Shown: positions 26,273 to 35,230 of the stretch, in pieces | Position numbering within the stretch: position 1 is the first letter of the stretch | Layout: each line of letters begins with the position of its first letter | NCBI GenBank assembly: GCA_963668365.1 | Contig: OY764266.1 | Location: 2,790,001-2,854,000, forward strand | Reading direction: 5' to 3' | DNA: 64,000 nt | Origin: VXNE01 sp963668365 | GTDB lineage: Bacteria; Pseudomonadota; Gammaproteobacteria; Pseudomonadales; Azotimanducaceae | Notes under the pieces: generated by a model | The model's database searches: none | What the model was told of the DNA's origin: nothing | Seen by the model: the letters and a program-made list of their open reading frames with translations, nothing else | Translations under genes and position numbers: made by a program

Positions 26273-28705
26273 CTACCGAGTAGTCACATATTGACGTGGC
26301 AACGGGTTAGGTTTTCTGCCTCAGGGCGTGTTTGCGGCCTTCCTTGAACCCGGTTTCGAAGCCGGTCTGGAGCCCGATTCGGTGGCCCAGCGAGGCACTG
26401 GTGAGACGGGTCTGCCCATGCCACATGACCTGATGACCGGGGTCGGGATCGTGCTTGCGGTTGCGATAGCCGCCGAGGTGGGCCACCAGGCGTACGGCAT
26501 CGCCGAGTCCTTCCGGTGCCGACAGGCCGTGCTGGTGGGCATAGTCGCGCAGGAAGGCGAGTTCGTGGTCGGTGAACATCAGTTGCGGTTCGCAGTCGGG
26601 CACCTGGCGTCCGAGCAGCGTCATGACCATGATGCGCCAGGCGATGACGGCATTGATGGCGATGGCCCGCCGCAATCTGTCTGCCGTGCGGAACAGCAGG
26701 TGCTCCACCCCGCAGCCTGATTTGAGCACCCGGAAGAAGTCCTCGATGCGCCATCTCTGGAGGTAGAAGCCGACGATGTCGGCGGCCTGTGACGGTGTCT
26801 CGACCTGACACGTGGTCAGCAGGAACCACTGGACGGGGTCCTCGTCTTCGGGTGGGTGGCGTTCCACGATGTGGACCGCCCAGACCGTCATCGGTGCGCG
26901 CCCTTTCATGGTCTGTGTCGCCGGCAGGGTGACGCGGCGGAACCGCAGGTCACAGGTGGCCAGGCGCTTGCGGCGTGCCGGACGCGCCTTCTTCCTGGAG
27001 GACTTGGGCCGTGCCGTGAGTCCGTCGATCTCGACATCGATCAGGCCATCGGGCTCGCCACCGCGCATGACGGCAAAGAGCTTCGATGGTCCCAGAACCC
27101 GGTCGTGCGTGGCACGGACCAGCAACTCCACCCGTGGATGGCGGCGCTGCTGATCGAACAGCTCGAAGCGGTCCGCCTCCCGGTCGCAGACATAGATGAT
27201 CCTGGTCTTGCCCGTGACCTCCCGTGCCGCCCGCGCCACATCGCCGAACCCGTCAAGCCAGCGCCGTGTCTGACGCCGTGTCCCCTCCCGGGACACCTCC
27301 TGATCGAAGTTCAGGTCCAGCACCCCAAGCGGCAGACCGGTCCCGGCCACGGCCAGGGTCGCATGCAGCGACAACCCCAGGCTCTTCGCGCCGGTCTGGT
27401 TCTTGCCGATGACCTCCAGGCCGTCGCAGCCGGGGCGCGTCGAGAAGCTCAGATCGGTGCCGTCCCGCAGCGCCAGCACCGTGGTCTGACCACGGATCCG
27501 CTGCACGCTGCGCTCCCGGTGCGGCGCAAGAATCGCCGGAACCGTGACGTCCGACTCCGCGGGCGCCTCGATCAGACGGTAGAACCCGGTGATCTCCTTG
27601 CCGCCACTGGCGCTGCTGGCGTTGATCTTCCCTCCCGGGTAGGACGCCAGAAGACCCGCGCTCTTCACCAGACGTGCCGACAGTCGCTTGTCACCCAACG
27701 GCGCTCCTCCAAACTCGTTGGCGGCCCACGCGGCCGCGTTCAGGCCCGCTCCCGGCTCCAGCACCGGGGCATGATCAACCCACTCGACCCCGAGCCGGCG
27801 ACGCCAGTCCGCTGCCAAGGCGTGCATGAACACCGTCTTGACCGTCTGCCCACGCTGCTTCCTCGCATCCTGACGGCCCCGCCCCGCGGTGCGGCCGACC
27901 ATGAGGAAGTTGGCCGCTCTCAGACAGGTGCCCGCCACACCGGCATCGGCAAAGCTCTCCACCAGCCAGGGACGATAGCCGTAGCGGGCCTCGAAGTCCC
28001 GCGGCAGACGCCGCAGCACCCGCCCCAGCGCATGGCTCGCCAGGTGCGCACAGAAAACCGAAGGACGGATCAGGAAGCGGCTCAGGCAAACAGCCCGGTG
28101 CAGGTGGTCACGGCGCACTGCATCGCTCCACGCCATCCAGTGATCACGCGCCGACACCCGCAGGGCCGCGGCAGAGAACCCGACGCAACCCAGCCAGCCA
28201 TGGGCCGAGCCCACGAGGTGGCGCACCTGACAACCGGCAAAGGTCGTCATGCCATGGGGATGTTCGTGCGCCATCAGCGTGTTCCACACTTCACGCTCAC
28301 AGCGCTGCGTCACCATCCGGATATCGAGATCCCGGATCCGGGCCGGGTGTCGTGGAACATCGACCGGCTCGTCAACCGCGGCCTCAAGCTGGCGCGGCCT
28401 GTTCGCCACCGCTGCCCGTGGTGCCGGCAGGACAATCTCCGGCGACGCCCGAGCCAGCGTCGCCAGCGCCTTCATGCAGCCCGCAAGCTGCAGACGGCCG
28501 CGCGTGTCGACGAAGGAGAACTCCCCGCAGATCCTGCGGGCAAAGGCCCGCCGGCTGTCGAACCGCTCCTGCGACAGAATAGCGACGATCCGCAAACGTG
28601 CCGCCTCGTCGCGCAGCGTGCGGCTGATCTGGGACTGGGCCATGGTGGCGCAGGTGTACAGGACGACAGGCCCATTGTCCAGCCCTTTTTATGACTACTC
28701 GGTAG
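26273..28705 (-). mobile_element. IS4/Tn5-like insertion sequence encoding a DUF4338-fused transposase
   Basis: A 2433-bp element with perfect 14-bp terminal inverted repeats CTACCGAGTAGTCA (26273-26286) and TGACTACTCGGTAG (28692-28705), flanked by an 8-bp target duplication GGCTAGCT (26265-26272 and 28706-28713). It carries one gene on the minus strand. Before insertion the pilZ and pepQ stop codons were a few bases apart; the right-hand duplication contains the pepQ stop codon, so that gene was left intact. Confidence 0.9.
26307..28643 (-). CDS. Transposase with N-terminal DruA-like DUF4338 domain and C-terminal IS4/Tn5-like DDE domain
   Basis: A 778-residue protein with two halves. Residues about 20-265 match DUF4338, the domain of the Druantia protein DruA: HLVGSAHGWLGCVGFSAAAL, WSDAVRRDHLHRAV, SRFLIRPSVFCAHLASHALG, and YGYRPWLVESFADAGVAGTC. 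From about 285 onward it is Tn5-like. First comes a DNA-binding region (WAANEFGGAPLGDKRLSARL). Then come the DDE residues in LRDGTDLSF, YVCDREADRFELF and YLQRWRIEDFFRVLKSGCG, the last being the Y-R-E-K signature. The frame is intact inside clean element ends, so it is likely functional. DUF4338-transposase fusions are, to my knowledge, known; what DUF4338 does in them is not. Confidence 0.88.
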   Translation of the reverse strand: MAQSQISRTLRDEAARLRIVAILSQERFDSRRAFARRICGEFSFVDTRGRLQLAGCMKALATLARASPEIVLPAPRAAVANRPRQLEAAVDEPVDVPRHPARIRDLDIRMVTQRCEREVWNTLMAHEHPHGMTTFAGCQVRHLVGSAHGWLGCVGFSAAALRVSARDHWMAWSDAVRRDHLHRAVCLSRFLIRPSVFCAHLASHALGRVLRRLPRDFEARYGYRPWLVESFADAGVAGTCLRAANFLMVGRTAGRGRQDARKQRGQTVKTVFMHALAADWRRRLGVEWVDHAPVLEPGAGLNAAAWAANEFGGAPLGDKRLSARLVKSAGLLASYPGGKINASSASGGKEITGFYRLIEAPAESDVTVPAILAPHRERSVQRIRGQTTVLALRDGTDLSFSTRPGCDGLEVIGKNQTGAKSLGLSLHATLAVAGTGLPLGVLDLNFDQEVSREGTRRQTRRWLDGFGDVARAAREVTGKTRIIYVCDREADRFELFDQQRRHPRVELLVRATHDRVLGPSKLFAVMRGGEPDGLIDVEIDGLTARPKSSRKKARPARRKRLATCDLRFRRVTLPATQTMKGRAPMTVWAVHIVERHPPEDEDPVQWFLLTTCQVETPSQAADIVGFYLQRWRIEDFFRVLKSGCGVEHLLFRTADRLRRAIAINAVIAWRIMVMTLLGRQVPDCEPQLMFTDHELAFLRDYAHQHGLSAPEGLGDAVRLVAHLGGYRNRKHDPDPGHQVMWHGQTRLTSASLGHRIGLQTGFETGFKEGRKHALRQKT

Positions 28706-28707
28706 GG

Positions 28708-30075
28708 CTAGCTGGAGGCCTGTGCGAGGCGGCGAAAGGCGGGCCGCGTCAGGTTTTCGACCCCATCCTCCGTGGCCAGCACGTTGTCCTCGATGCGCAC
28801 GCCGCCATACGGCAGAAATGACTCGACACGGGACCATGCGACCTCCCTCCCGTATCGTTCCCTGGCGGCGGAGAGCAACTGCGGAATGAAGTAGATCCCG
28901 GGTTCAATGGTAAAGACCTGCCGGGCCTCGACGGGACGCGTCAGGCGCAGGGCGGGATAACGTTGCGGCGGGAGCGAAACCCGGCCGTCCGAAGCGGCTA
29001 TCCACCCGCCGACATCGTGAGTCTGCAGCCCGAGCAGGTGCCCGAGGCCGTGCGGAAAGAAGACGTCCGTGATGCCGGCATCGAATGCCGCGTCGGCTCC
29101 GCAGCGAACCAGTCCAAACCGGGCCAGCAATTCGCCGACGCTGCGGTGCATGCTTTCGTGCAGTTCGACGTAGCAGACTCCGGGCTGAATGCCGGCGATG
29201 AGGGCGCGTTGTTTCTCATCGACGGCATCGATCAGTTCCGCGAACGCATCCGGCTCGGCGCTGTAGGTGCGCGTGATATCGGACGCGTAGCCGAGGTGTC
29301 TGCCGCCGGCATCGATGAGAAAGCTGCGGCGCTGCGACGGCGGGCGCGAGTCTCGGTGCTGGTAGTGAAGCACGCCGGCGTGGTCGTTCTGCGCGACGAT
29401 ATTCGGATAGGGGAGGTCCGCATCCGTCTGCCGGCTCGCGCGCAGATAGGAGAGATGGATGTCGAGCTCGCTCGCGCCGTCGAAATACGCCGCGCGCGCG
29501 GCCAGGTGGCCGAGCGCGCCGAGGTCGGTCGCGTGGCGCATGGCATCGAGTTCGAAGTCGGTCTTGTAGGCGCGGGCATGCTGCAGCTGCGAGAGAAGCG
29601 CCTTCGGGTTGACTGCTGCCCGCTCGTCGTCCGGCATGCCGTGCCATGGGCCGATGTACGCCACGCGGCCGGCGCGCGCGGCAAGGTCGATGGCGCTGGC
29701 GGCGAGCGCGCCGGCATCGGCACCAACGTCAACCCGGAAAGCCTCTTCGACCCAGTCCGGAATCGCTGCCGGCAGGTGCCAGTAGTCGGCTTGGCGGTGA
29801 AAAAAGAGATGCGGCCTTTCGCCGGGCCGATACACGAGCACGCAGTGCTCGGTACCGTCGTCCGGAATCCATTGCGCGAAGTTCGGGTTGGGGCGGAAGG
29901 GCGGGGAGATGTCGTCCTGGAAGTAAACGCCGGCGCTGCCGGCCGGCACGACGACGGCATCGATGCCCGCAGCCTCCATCGCAGCCGTCCAGGTGGCCGA
30001 TACAGCGGCGAGGTGGTGGGCGTACGCGCGACGATCAAATGGCGTGGGAGACGGTGGTGATCCGGCCATGCGCAA
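28708..30075 (-). CDS. pepQ: Xaa-Pro dipeptidase, PepQ-like M24 metallopeptidase
   Basis: A cytosolic M24B peptidase that splits dipeptides with C-terminal proline. The five metal ligands of the pita-bread fold are visible: FLIDAGG and ASDITRTYS (Asp), HGLGHLLGLQTHD (His), FTIEPGIYF (Glu) and GGVRIEDNV (Glu). At 455 aa it fits PepQ/organophosphorus-acid anhydrolase-like prolidases. A second ATG two codons in is also possible. The stop codon lies within the 8-bp target duplication of the adjacent insertion sequence. It is divergent from the molybdenum hydroxylase genes across 165 bp. Confidence 0.9.
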   Translation of the reverse strand: MRMAGSPPSPTPFDRRAYAHHLAAVSATWTAAMEAAGIDAVVVPAGSAGVYFQDDISPPFRPNPNFAQWIPDDGTEHCVLVYRPGERPHLFFHRQADYWHLPAAIPDWVEEAFRVDVGADAGALAASAIDLAARAGRVAYIGPWHGMPDDERAAVNPKALLSQLQHARAYKTDFELDAMRHATDLGALGHLAARAAYFDGASELDIHLSYLRASRQTDADLPYPNIVAQNDHAGVLHYQHRDSRPPSQRRSFLIDAGGRHLGYASDITRTYSAEPDAFAELIDAVDEKQRALIAGIQPGVCYVELHESMHRSVGELLARFGLVRCGADAAFDAGITDVFFPHGLGHLLGLQTHDVGGWIAASDGRVSLPPQRYPALRLTRPVEARQVFTIEPGIYFIPQLLSAARERYGREVAWSRVESFLPYGGVRIEDNVLATEDGVENLTRPAFRRLAQASS

Positions 30076-30240
30076 TATCCAATTCGGTCAAGCACGGAGC
30101 AGCGCGGTGAGCCAGCCGGGCCACATGCGGATCGACCGCGCAAAAATCGCCGCGTGAAGGAAGCATAGACCAAACACACGTTCCGGCGGGCGCGAGTTCA
30201 TGGTATACATACGGCCAATCAACTGGGATTGGGAGACGCA

Positions 30241-31119
30241 ATGGAGGCTTATGCCTACGCCAGACCGACGACGCTGGACGAAGCGGTTTCGGTTCTCGCC
30301 GCGCATGCGAAAAAAGGCCGGCGGACACAGATATTGGCCGGTGGCACGGATGTGCTCGTGCAGATGCGGTCGGTAGACCGAGAGCCGCGCATGCTGGTCG
30401 ATGTCAAGCACATCGCCGATACGAACAGGCTTGAAATCGGCTCGGAAACCGTATTCATCGGAGCCGCCATCCCTTCGGCCATATTGAACGAAAACCAGGA
30501 ACTGAAGGCGCTGTTGCCGGGACTGATCGAAGCGGCCGACCTGATCGGCTCGACCCAGATCCAGGGCCGCGCGTCCATCGGCGGCAACCTTTGCAACTCG
30601 TCTCCGGCGGGGGACACCATTCCAGCCATCATCGCCGCTTCCGGCGTCTGCGTCATAGCCGGTTCCGGGGGTGCGCGGCGGGTGGCCTGTGAGGACTTTG
30701 TCACCGGCGTCGGGACGAATGTCCTCGGCGCGGACGAACTGCTGGTCGGCCTCGAGTTCCCGACACCGAAAGGGCGCACGGCGGACGGGTATCTGCGGTT
30801 CATTCCGCGCACCGAAATGGACATCGCCGTCGCCGGCGCCGGCGTCGCCCTGACTCTGGACGACGGCGGCACGTGCACGGCCGCCCGGGTCGCCATTGGA
30901 GCGGTGGCGCCGACGGCGCTGCTGGTGCCCGCAGCCGCCGAGGCGCTGATCGGGACCACGGTGGACGACGAGGCCCTCGCTGCCGCCGGGGCTGCTTGTA
31001 CTGCCGCCTCGTCGCCGATCACGGACAAGCGTGGAACCATCGAGTATCGACAGAAGGTGGTTGCGGTGCTGTGTCGTCGGGCCGGGGCAAACGCCAGGGA
31101 CCGGGCGCTCGCGCGTTAG
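30241..31119 (+). CDS. FAD-binding subunit of a molybdenum hydroxylase (xanthine dehydrogenase family)
   Basis: The medium, CoxM/XdhB-like subunit passes electrons from the iron-sulfur subunit to its acceptor through FAD. Motifs are ILAGGTDVLVQM, IGSTQIQGRASIGGNLCNSS with PAGDT, and the C-terminal CO-dehydrogenase flavoprotein domain (EYRQKVVAVLCRRA). The reading frame extends to a TTG at 30229, but the ATG at 30241 is preceded by GGGAG at the right distance and is the likely start. It begins a run encoding the FAD, Fe-S and Mo subunits. The substrate is not determined. Confidence 0.9.
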   Translation: MEAYAYARPTTLDEAVSVLAAHAKKGRRTQILAGGTDVLVQMRSVDREPRMLVDVKHIADTNRLEIGSETVFIGAAIPSAILNENQELKALLPGLIEAADLIGSTQIQGRASIGGNLCNSSPAGDTIPAIIAASGVCVIAGSGGARRVACEDFVTGVGTNVLGADELLVGLEFPTPKGRTADGYLRFIPRTEMDIAVAGAGVALTLDDGGTCTAARVAIGAVAPTALLVPAAAEALIGTTVDDEALAAAGAACTAASSPITDKRGTIEYRQKVVAVLCRRAGANARDRALAR

Positions 31120-31183
31120 TGCTCGAAAGCTCGGCAGAAAAACTCGCATACGAAACATATGAAAACAGCTATGAGAACACGCT

Positions 31184-31663
31184 ATGAGTAAGGTACATGT
31201 CGTCACCAACGTTAATGGGGAACCCCGGGAGATGTTGTGCGAACCGCAACAATCGCTGCTCGAGGTTCTGCGAGACGAACTGGGTATGACGGGAACCAAG
31301 GAAGGATGCGCGACCGGCGACTGCGGCGCGTGCTCGGTGATGTTGAACGGGCGCCTCGTCTGTTCCTGTCTGACCCTGGGCGTCGAGGCGGAGGATGCCG
31401 ACATCACGACGATCGAAGGGATAGCCGAGGGTTCCCAACTGCATCCGGTGCAGCGTAAATTCCTCGAGCATGCGGCATTGCAGTGCGGAATCTGCACGCC
31501 GGGATTCATCGTGGCAACGAAGGCGCTGCTCGACCGGAATCCCAATCCCGACGAGACCACGATTCGTTACTGGTTGGCGGGGAATCTCTGCCGCTGCACC
31601 GGCTACGACAAGATCATTCGCGCGGTGCAGGACGCCGCAACGGAATTGGCCCACGAAGCCTAA
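31184..31663 (+). CDS. [2Fe-2S] subunit of the molybdenum hydroxylase
   Basis: The small subunit with two iron-sulfur clusters. The plant-ferredoxin-type cluster ligands are in GCATGDCGACSV, with a further Cys in LVCSC; the helical-domain ligands are in LQCGICTPGF and NLCRCTGYDKI. The 159-residue length is typical of CoxS/XdhC-type small subunits. It starts 64 bp after the FAD subunit and is followed 12 bp later by the large subunit. Confidence 0.94.
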   Translation: MSKVHVVTNVNGEPREMLCEPQQSLLEVLRDELGMTGTKEGCATGDCGACSVMLNGRLVCSCLTLGVEAEDADITTIEGIAEGSQLHPVQRKFLEHAALQCGICTPGFIVATKALLDRNPNPDETTIRYWLAGNLCRCTGYDKIIRAVQDAATELAHEA

Positions 31664-31675
31664 GGGAGAACTCGA

Positions 31676-33937
31676 GTGGCGGAAGCACGAGACTATAGAG
31701 CGATTGGCACCCGGCCTGTCCGGCCGGATGGGGTGGACAAGGTCACCGGCCGCGCCAACTTCGGCGCGGACATGACCCTGCCGAACATGATTCACGGCAA
31801 GGTGTTGCGCAGCCCGCACGCCCACGCGCGAATCAAGAGCATAGACGCCAGCCGGGCGTTGCGGTTGCCCGGTGTTTACGCGGTGATTTCGGGGGCCGAC
31901 TTTCCCTCCGGCGCGGAGGGCGAGATCTCCGGCGAAGGGGGCGGTACGGTTTCGGACCTGGCGAAGAACATCATGGCCCGGGACAAGGCGCTCTACCATG
32001 GGCACGCCGTGGCGGCGGTCGCGGCAAAGACGGCTTTCCTGGCCGAAAGTGCACTCGAATTGATCGACGTGGATTACGAAGTGCTGCCGCCCGTGCTCGA
32101 TGTCGATACCGCCATGGCGGATGGCGCGCCGCTGGTGGACGAGCACCAGCGCACTGGTGGCGGTCAAGGCGATGCGCCAAGCAACATAGCCGCCATCACG
32201 AAATTCGAACGCGGCGACCCGGAAGCCGGGTTCGCAGCAGCCGATGTGGTGGTTGAAGGCGCCTACCGCGTGCCCACCGCGCACCAGGGCTACATCGAGC
32301 CCCACGCCTGCACGGCGACCCTCGACGAGGAAGGCAGGGCGACGGTCTGGTGCTGCACCCAGGGCCACTTCGACGTGCGGTCGATGACAGCCGGCGTGCT
32401 CGGCAAGAGCGTGGGTGAGATCAAGGTCGTACCGTCGGAAATCGGCGGCGGTTTCGGCGGCAAGACAGTCATCTACCTGGAGCCCCTGGCGGTAAAACTG
32501 TCGGAGTTGACCGGTCGTCCGGTGAAGATGGTCATGTCGCGCGAGGAAGTGTTCCGGGCCACGGGGCCGACCTCCGCATCGCATTGCCGGGTCAAGGTTG
32601 GCGCGAAGCGCGACGGCACGATCACTGCCGCCACGGCATGGCTCGCATACGAAGCGGGCGCATTTCCCGGCGCTCCAGTGGGTCCGGGATGCATGTCCGT
32701 GTTCGCCCCCTACGACCTTGATAACTTCCGCATCGAGGGATTCGACGTGCTGGTCAACAAGCCCAAGGCCGCTGCCTATCGGGCGCCCGGCGCGCCGCAG
32801 TCGCTGCACGCCATGGAATCGACGATCGACGAACTCGCTCGCAAACTGGGTATGGACCCCATCGATCTGCGGCTCGCGAACTGCGCCGACGAAGGCACGC
32901 ACGCACCCTACGGACCTACGTTCCCCGCCATAGGCATCAAGAAGTGCCTGGAAGCGGCGAAGGTCCATCCGAACTACACGACGCCGAAAGCGGACGGGAC
33001 GGGTCGCGGCATCGCGGCGGGCTTCTGGTTCAACATCGGCATGCAGTCGAGCGCGGAAGTGCGGCTGTCGGAAGACGGCACGGTGACGGTCATGGAAGGT
33101 AGTCCCGACATCGGGGGCTCGCGCGCGTCCATGTGCCTCATGGCGGCGGAGACGCTAGGCGTGCCGTACAACATCGTGCGTGCCCATGTGGGCGATACGG
33201 AATCCACCGGGTTCTGCAATGTCACCGGCGGTAGCCGAACGACCTTTGCCACCGGTCTGGCGGTCGTGCAGGCCTGCGAAGACATCATCGCCGAGTGCAA
33301 GCAGCGGGCGGCCATGACCTGGGACATCGATGCGGACCAGGTGGACTGGACGGATGGCGAGGCGGTTCCGAAGCCCGGCGTCAACATCGATGTCGCGCCC
33401 CTGAGCCTCGCCGATATCGCGGGGAACGCGGGCCGCACGGGCGGTCCTATCCTCGGACGGGCAAGTTTGAACGCGCAGGGTGCCGGAGCATCATTTTCGG
33501 TGAACTTCGCGGACGTGACCGTCGACAGGGAGACCGGAAAGGTCGATGTCCTCAATTTCACCGCGATCCAGGACGCTGGAACGGCGATTCATCCAGCCTA
33601 CGTGGAAGGGCAGATGCAGGGAGGCGCCGTACAGGGCCTCGGCTGGGCCCTCAACGAGGAGTATATCTACGACGACAACGGCGTCATGGAGAATGCGGGT
33701 TTCCTCGACTACCGGGTTCCGGTGGCGTCGGACATGCCGATGATCGACACCCAGATCATCGAAGTGCCGAATCCTTCGCATCCCTACGGGGTGAGAGGCG
33801 TTGGCGAGACCCCGATCGTGGCGCCCCTGGCGGTCGCGTCCAACGCGGTCAGCGACGCGCTCGGATTCCGCATCAGCGATCTGCCCCTGTCGCCGCCGAG
33901 CGTCTTGGCGGCCATCGACGGGCATGATGAGGCCTGA
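31676..33937 (+). CDS. Molybdopterin-binding large subunit of the molybdenum hydroxylase
   Basis: The catalytic subunit (753 aa) with the aldehyde oxidase/xanthine dehydrogenase a/b hammerhead domain at the N-terminus (HGKVLRSPHAHARI) and the Mo-cofactor domain after it (PSEIGGGFGGKT). The catalytic glutamate is present in GVRGVGETP (about E711). The active-site loop reads AAYRAPGAPQ; it lacks the AYxCSFR signature of form I CO dehydrogenase, so this is not a classical CO oxidiser. A purine, N-heterocycle or aldehyde is a more likely substrate, but the sequence does not decide. Translation starts at GTG. Confidence 0.92.
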   Translation: MAEARDYRAIGTRPVRPDGVDKVTGRANFGADMTLPNMIHGKVLRSPHAHARIKSIDASRALRLPGVYAVISGADFPSGAEGEISGEGGGTVSDLAKNIMARDKALYHGHAVAAVAAKTAFLAESALELIDVDYEVLPPVLDVDTAMADGAPLVDEHQRTGGGQGDAPSNIAAITKFERGDPEAGFAAADVVVEGAYRVPTAHQGYIEPHACTATLDEEGRATVWCCTQGHFDVRSMTAGVLGKSVGEIKVVPSEIGGGFGGKTVIYLEPLAVKLSELTGRPVKMVMSREEVFRATGPTSASHCRVKVGAKRDGTITAATAWLAYEAGAFPGAPVGPGCMSVFAPYDLDNFRIEGFDVLVNKPKAAAYRAPGAPQSLHAMESTIDELARKLGMDPIDLRLANCADEGTHAPYGPTFPAIGIKKCLEAAKVHPNYTTPKADGTGRGIAAGFWFNIGMQSSAEVRLSEDGTVTVMEGSPDIGGSRASMCLMAAETLGVPYNIVRAHVGDTESTGFCNVTGGSRTTFATGLAVVQACEDIIAECKQRAAMTWDIDADQVDWTDGEAVPKPGVNIDVAPLSLADIAGNAGRTGGPILGRASLNAQGAGASFSVNFADVTVDRETGKVDVLNFTAIQDAGTAIHPAYVEGQMQGGAVQGLGWALNEEYIYDDNGVMENAGFLDYRVPVASDMPMIDTQIIEVPNPSHPYGVRGVGETPIVAPLAVASNAVSDALGFRISDLPLSPPSVLAAIDGHDEA

Positions 33938-33974
33938 AGCGCCTGACAGGATAAAAATCGGCTAGAGCAGAGCC

Positions 33975-34217
33975 ATGGCAAGGGTGGTATTTCCCGAGCA
34001 TTTGCTGCAACACACCGGTGGCACCAGGGAGATCGAGGTCCACGCCTCGAACTACCGGGGCGTCGTGCGCGCCGTGGACAAGCAGTGGCCGGGAATCGAG
34101 CAGGTCCTGATCAAGTCGGCCGTCGCCATCGACGGCCAGATCTACCAGGACGCCTGGCTCGAGCCGATTCGGGAAGATAGCGAAATCTTCTTCATGCAGC
34201 GCATTGAAGGCGGCTAA
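33975..34217 (+). CDS. MoaD/ThiS-like small protein ending in Gly-Gly
   Basis: An 80-residue protein of beta-grasp type (REIEVHASNYRGVVRAVDKQ, VAIDGQIYQDAWL, EDSEIFFMQRIEGG). The terminal GG is what E1-like enzymes adenylate in sulfur-carrier proteins such as MoaD and ThiS. Its place directly after the molybdenum hydroxylase suggests a role in sulfur transfer to its cofactor or in a linked pathway; this is inference. No E1-like partner gene is present in the window. Confidence 0.78.
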   Translation: MARVVFPEHLLQHTGGTREIEVHASNYRGVVRAVDKQWPGIEQVLIKSAVAIDGQIYQDAWLEPIREDSEIFFMQRIEGG

Positions 34218-34232
34218 CCCCCGAGCACATAG

Positions 34233-35144
34233 ATGCCCAAACTGGTCAACCTCGGATCGTTGTGCATCGACAACGTCTACAGCGTGCCGAATATCACGGC
34301 TGCGGGCGAAACCGTCGCCAGCCTTGAGTACGCCATACACGCGGGCGGAAAGGGCCTCAACCAGTCGCTTGCGGCGGCCAGGGCGGGCGCGCGGGTCGTT
34401 CACGTGGGCTGCGTCGGTTCGGAAGGCCGCTGGCTGAAGCAGGAGTTGTCGAAGTCCGGCGTGGATGTCACGGCCGTGCGCGAGACGGATTCTCCTTCGG
34501 GCCACGCGGTCATCCAGGTCAATCCGTCGGGAGAAAATGCGATCGTCATCTCCGGAGGCGCCAACCGGACGCTCAACGATGCCGACATCGATACTGCCTT
34601 CAATCTATGCGATGCCGATGACTGGCTCCTTTTACAAAACGAAATCAACAGGATGGAAGATATCTTTCAGATGGCTTCCGATAGGCGCCAGAAACTCGCC
34701 CTCAACCTGGCGCCGGTTGACGAGCGGATAGGCAACTACGACATCGGCGCCGTCGGTCTCTTGATCGTGAACGAGGTGGAAGCGCAGGCGCTGTCGGGAA
34801 GATCGGCTGTCGATGATGCCTTTGCGGCGCTGTGCGAGCGGTATCCGTCATGCGACGTGGTCGTCACCCTCGGCCGGGATGGACTGCGCTACGGGAAGGG
34901 AGCCGAACGTATCGCTTTCGGTGCCTTTGCCGTGGATGCGGTGGACGAGACCGGCGCCGGCGATGCGTTCGTCGGCTACCTGATGGCGGCACTGCTTGAG
35001 GGACAACGCATGCGGGACGCATTGCTGGCCGGTTCCGCCGCGGGCGCCCTGGCCGCAACCCGCGCAGGTGCTGCCAGCTCCATCCCGGACCGCGAGGCTG
35101 TGGCATCGATGATTGCCACCTCGAAACTCGGCCCGGTGGCCTAA
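34233..35144 (+). CDS. PfkB-family carbohydrate kinase, ribokinase-like
   Basis: A 303-residue PfkB kinase: the N-terminal substrate-binding motif IHAGGKGLNQSLAAARAGA and the C-terminal signature VDAVDETGAGDAFVGYLMAA, with the catalytic Asp in GAGD, are both intact. LLLQNEINRME and LNLAPVDERI match ribokinase-like members. It starts 15 bp after the MoaD/ThiS-like gene, at the end of the molybdenum-hydroxylase run. If the hydroxylase acts on purines, salvage of released ribose would make sense; that link is inference. Confidence 0.87.
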   Translation: MPKLVNLGSLCIDNVYSVPNITAAGETVASLEYAIHAGGKGLNQSLAAARAGARVVHVGCVGSEGRWLKQELSKSGVDVTAVRETDSPSGHAVIQVNPSGENAIVISGGANRTLNDADIDTAFNLCDADDWLLLQNEINRMEDIFQMASDRRQKLALNLAPVDERIGNYDIGAVGLLIVNEVEAQALSGRSAVDDAFAALCERYPSCDVVVTLGRDGLRYGKGAERIAFGAFAVDAVDETGAGDAFVGYLMAALLEGQRMRDALLAGSAAGALAATRAGAASSIPDREAVASMIATSKLGPVA

Positions 35145-35230
35145 CAGACAGTCGGCTTCCGGACAAGGAAAGGGGGGTGCCGAGCGTGGGTTGGCTTCCG
35201 CCTCTTTCAGCCCGAGTGTAGAATGCGGGC

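Noticed and set aside
26307..28643. A Druantia defence system
   Set aside because: Only a DUF4338 domain is present, fused to a transposase; the large helicase DruE and other Druantia genes are absent.
26856..28694. 612-aa plus-strand ORF opposite the DUF4338 transposase
   Set aside because: The minus strand carries a full two-domain transposase inside clean IS ends; the plus-strand translation has no recognisable motifs.
31676..33937. Form I carbon monoxide dehydrogenase large subunit (CoxL)
   Set aside because: The AYxCSFR active-site signature is absent (AAYRAPGAPQ instead), so only the broader xanthine dehydrogenase family can be claimed.
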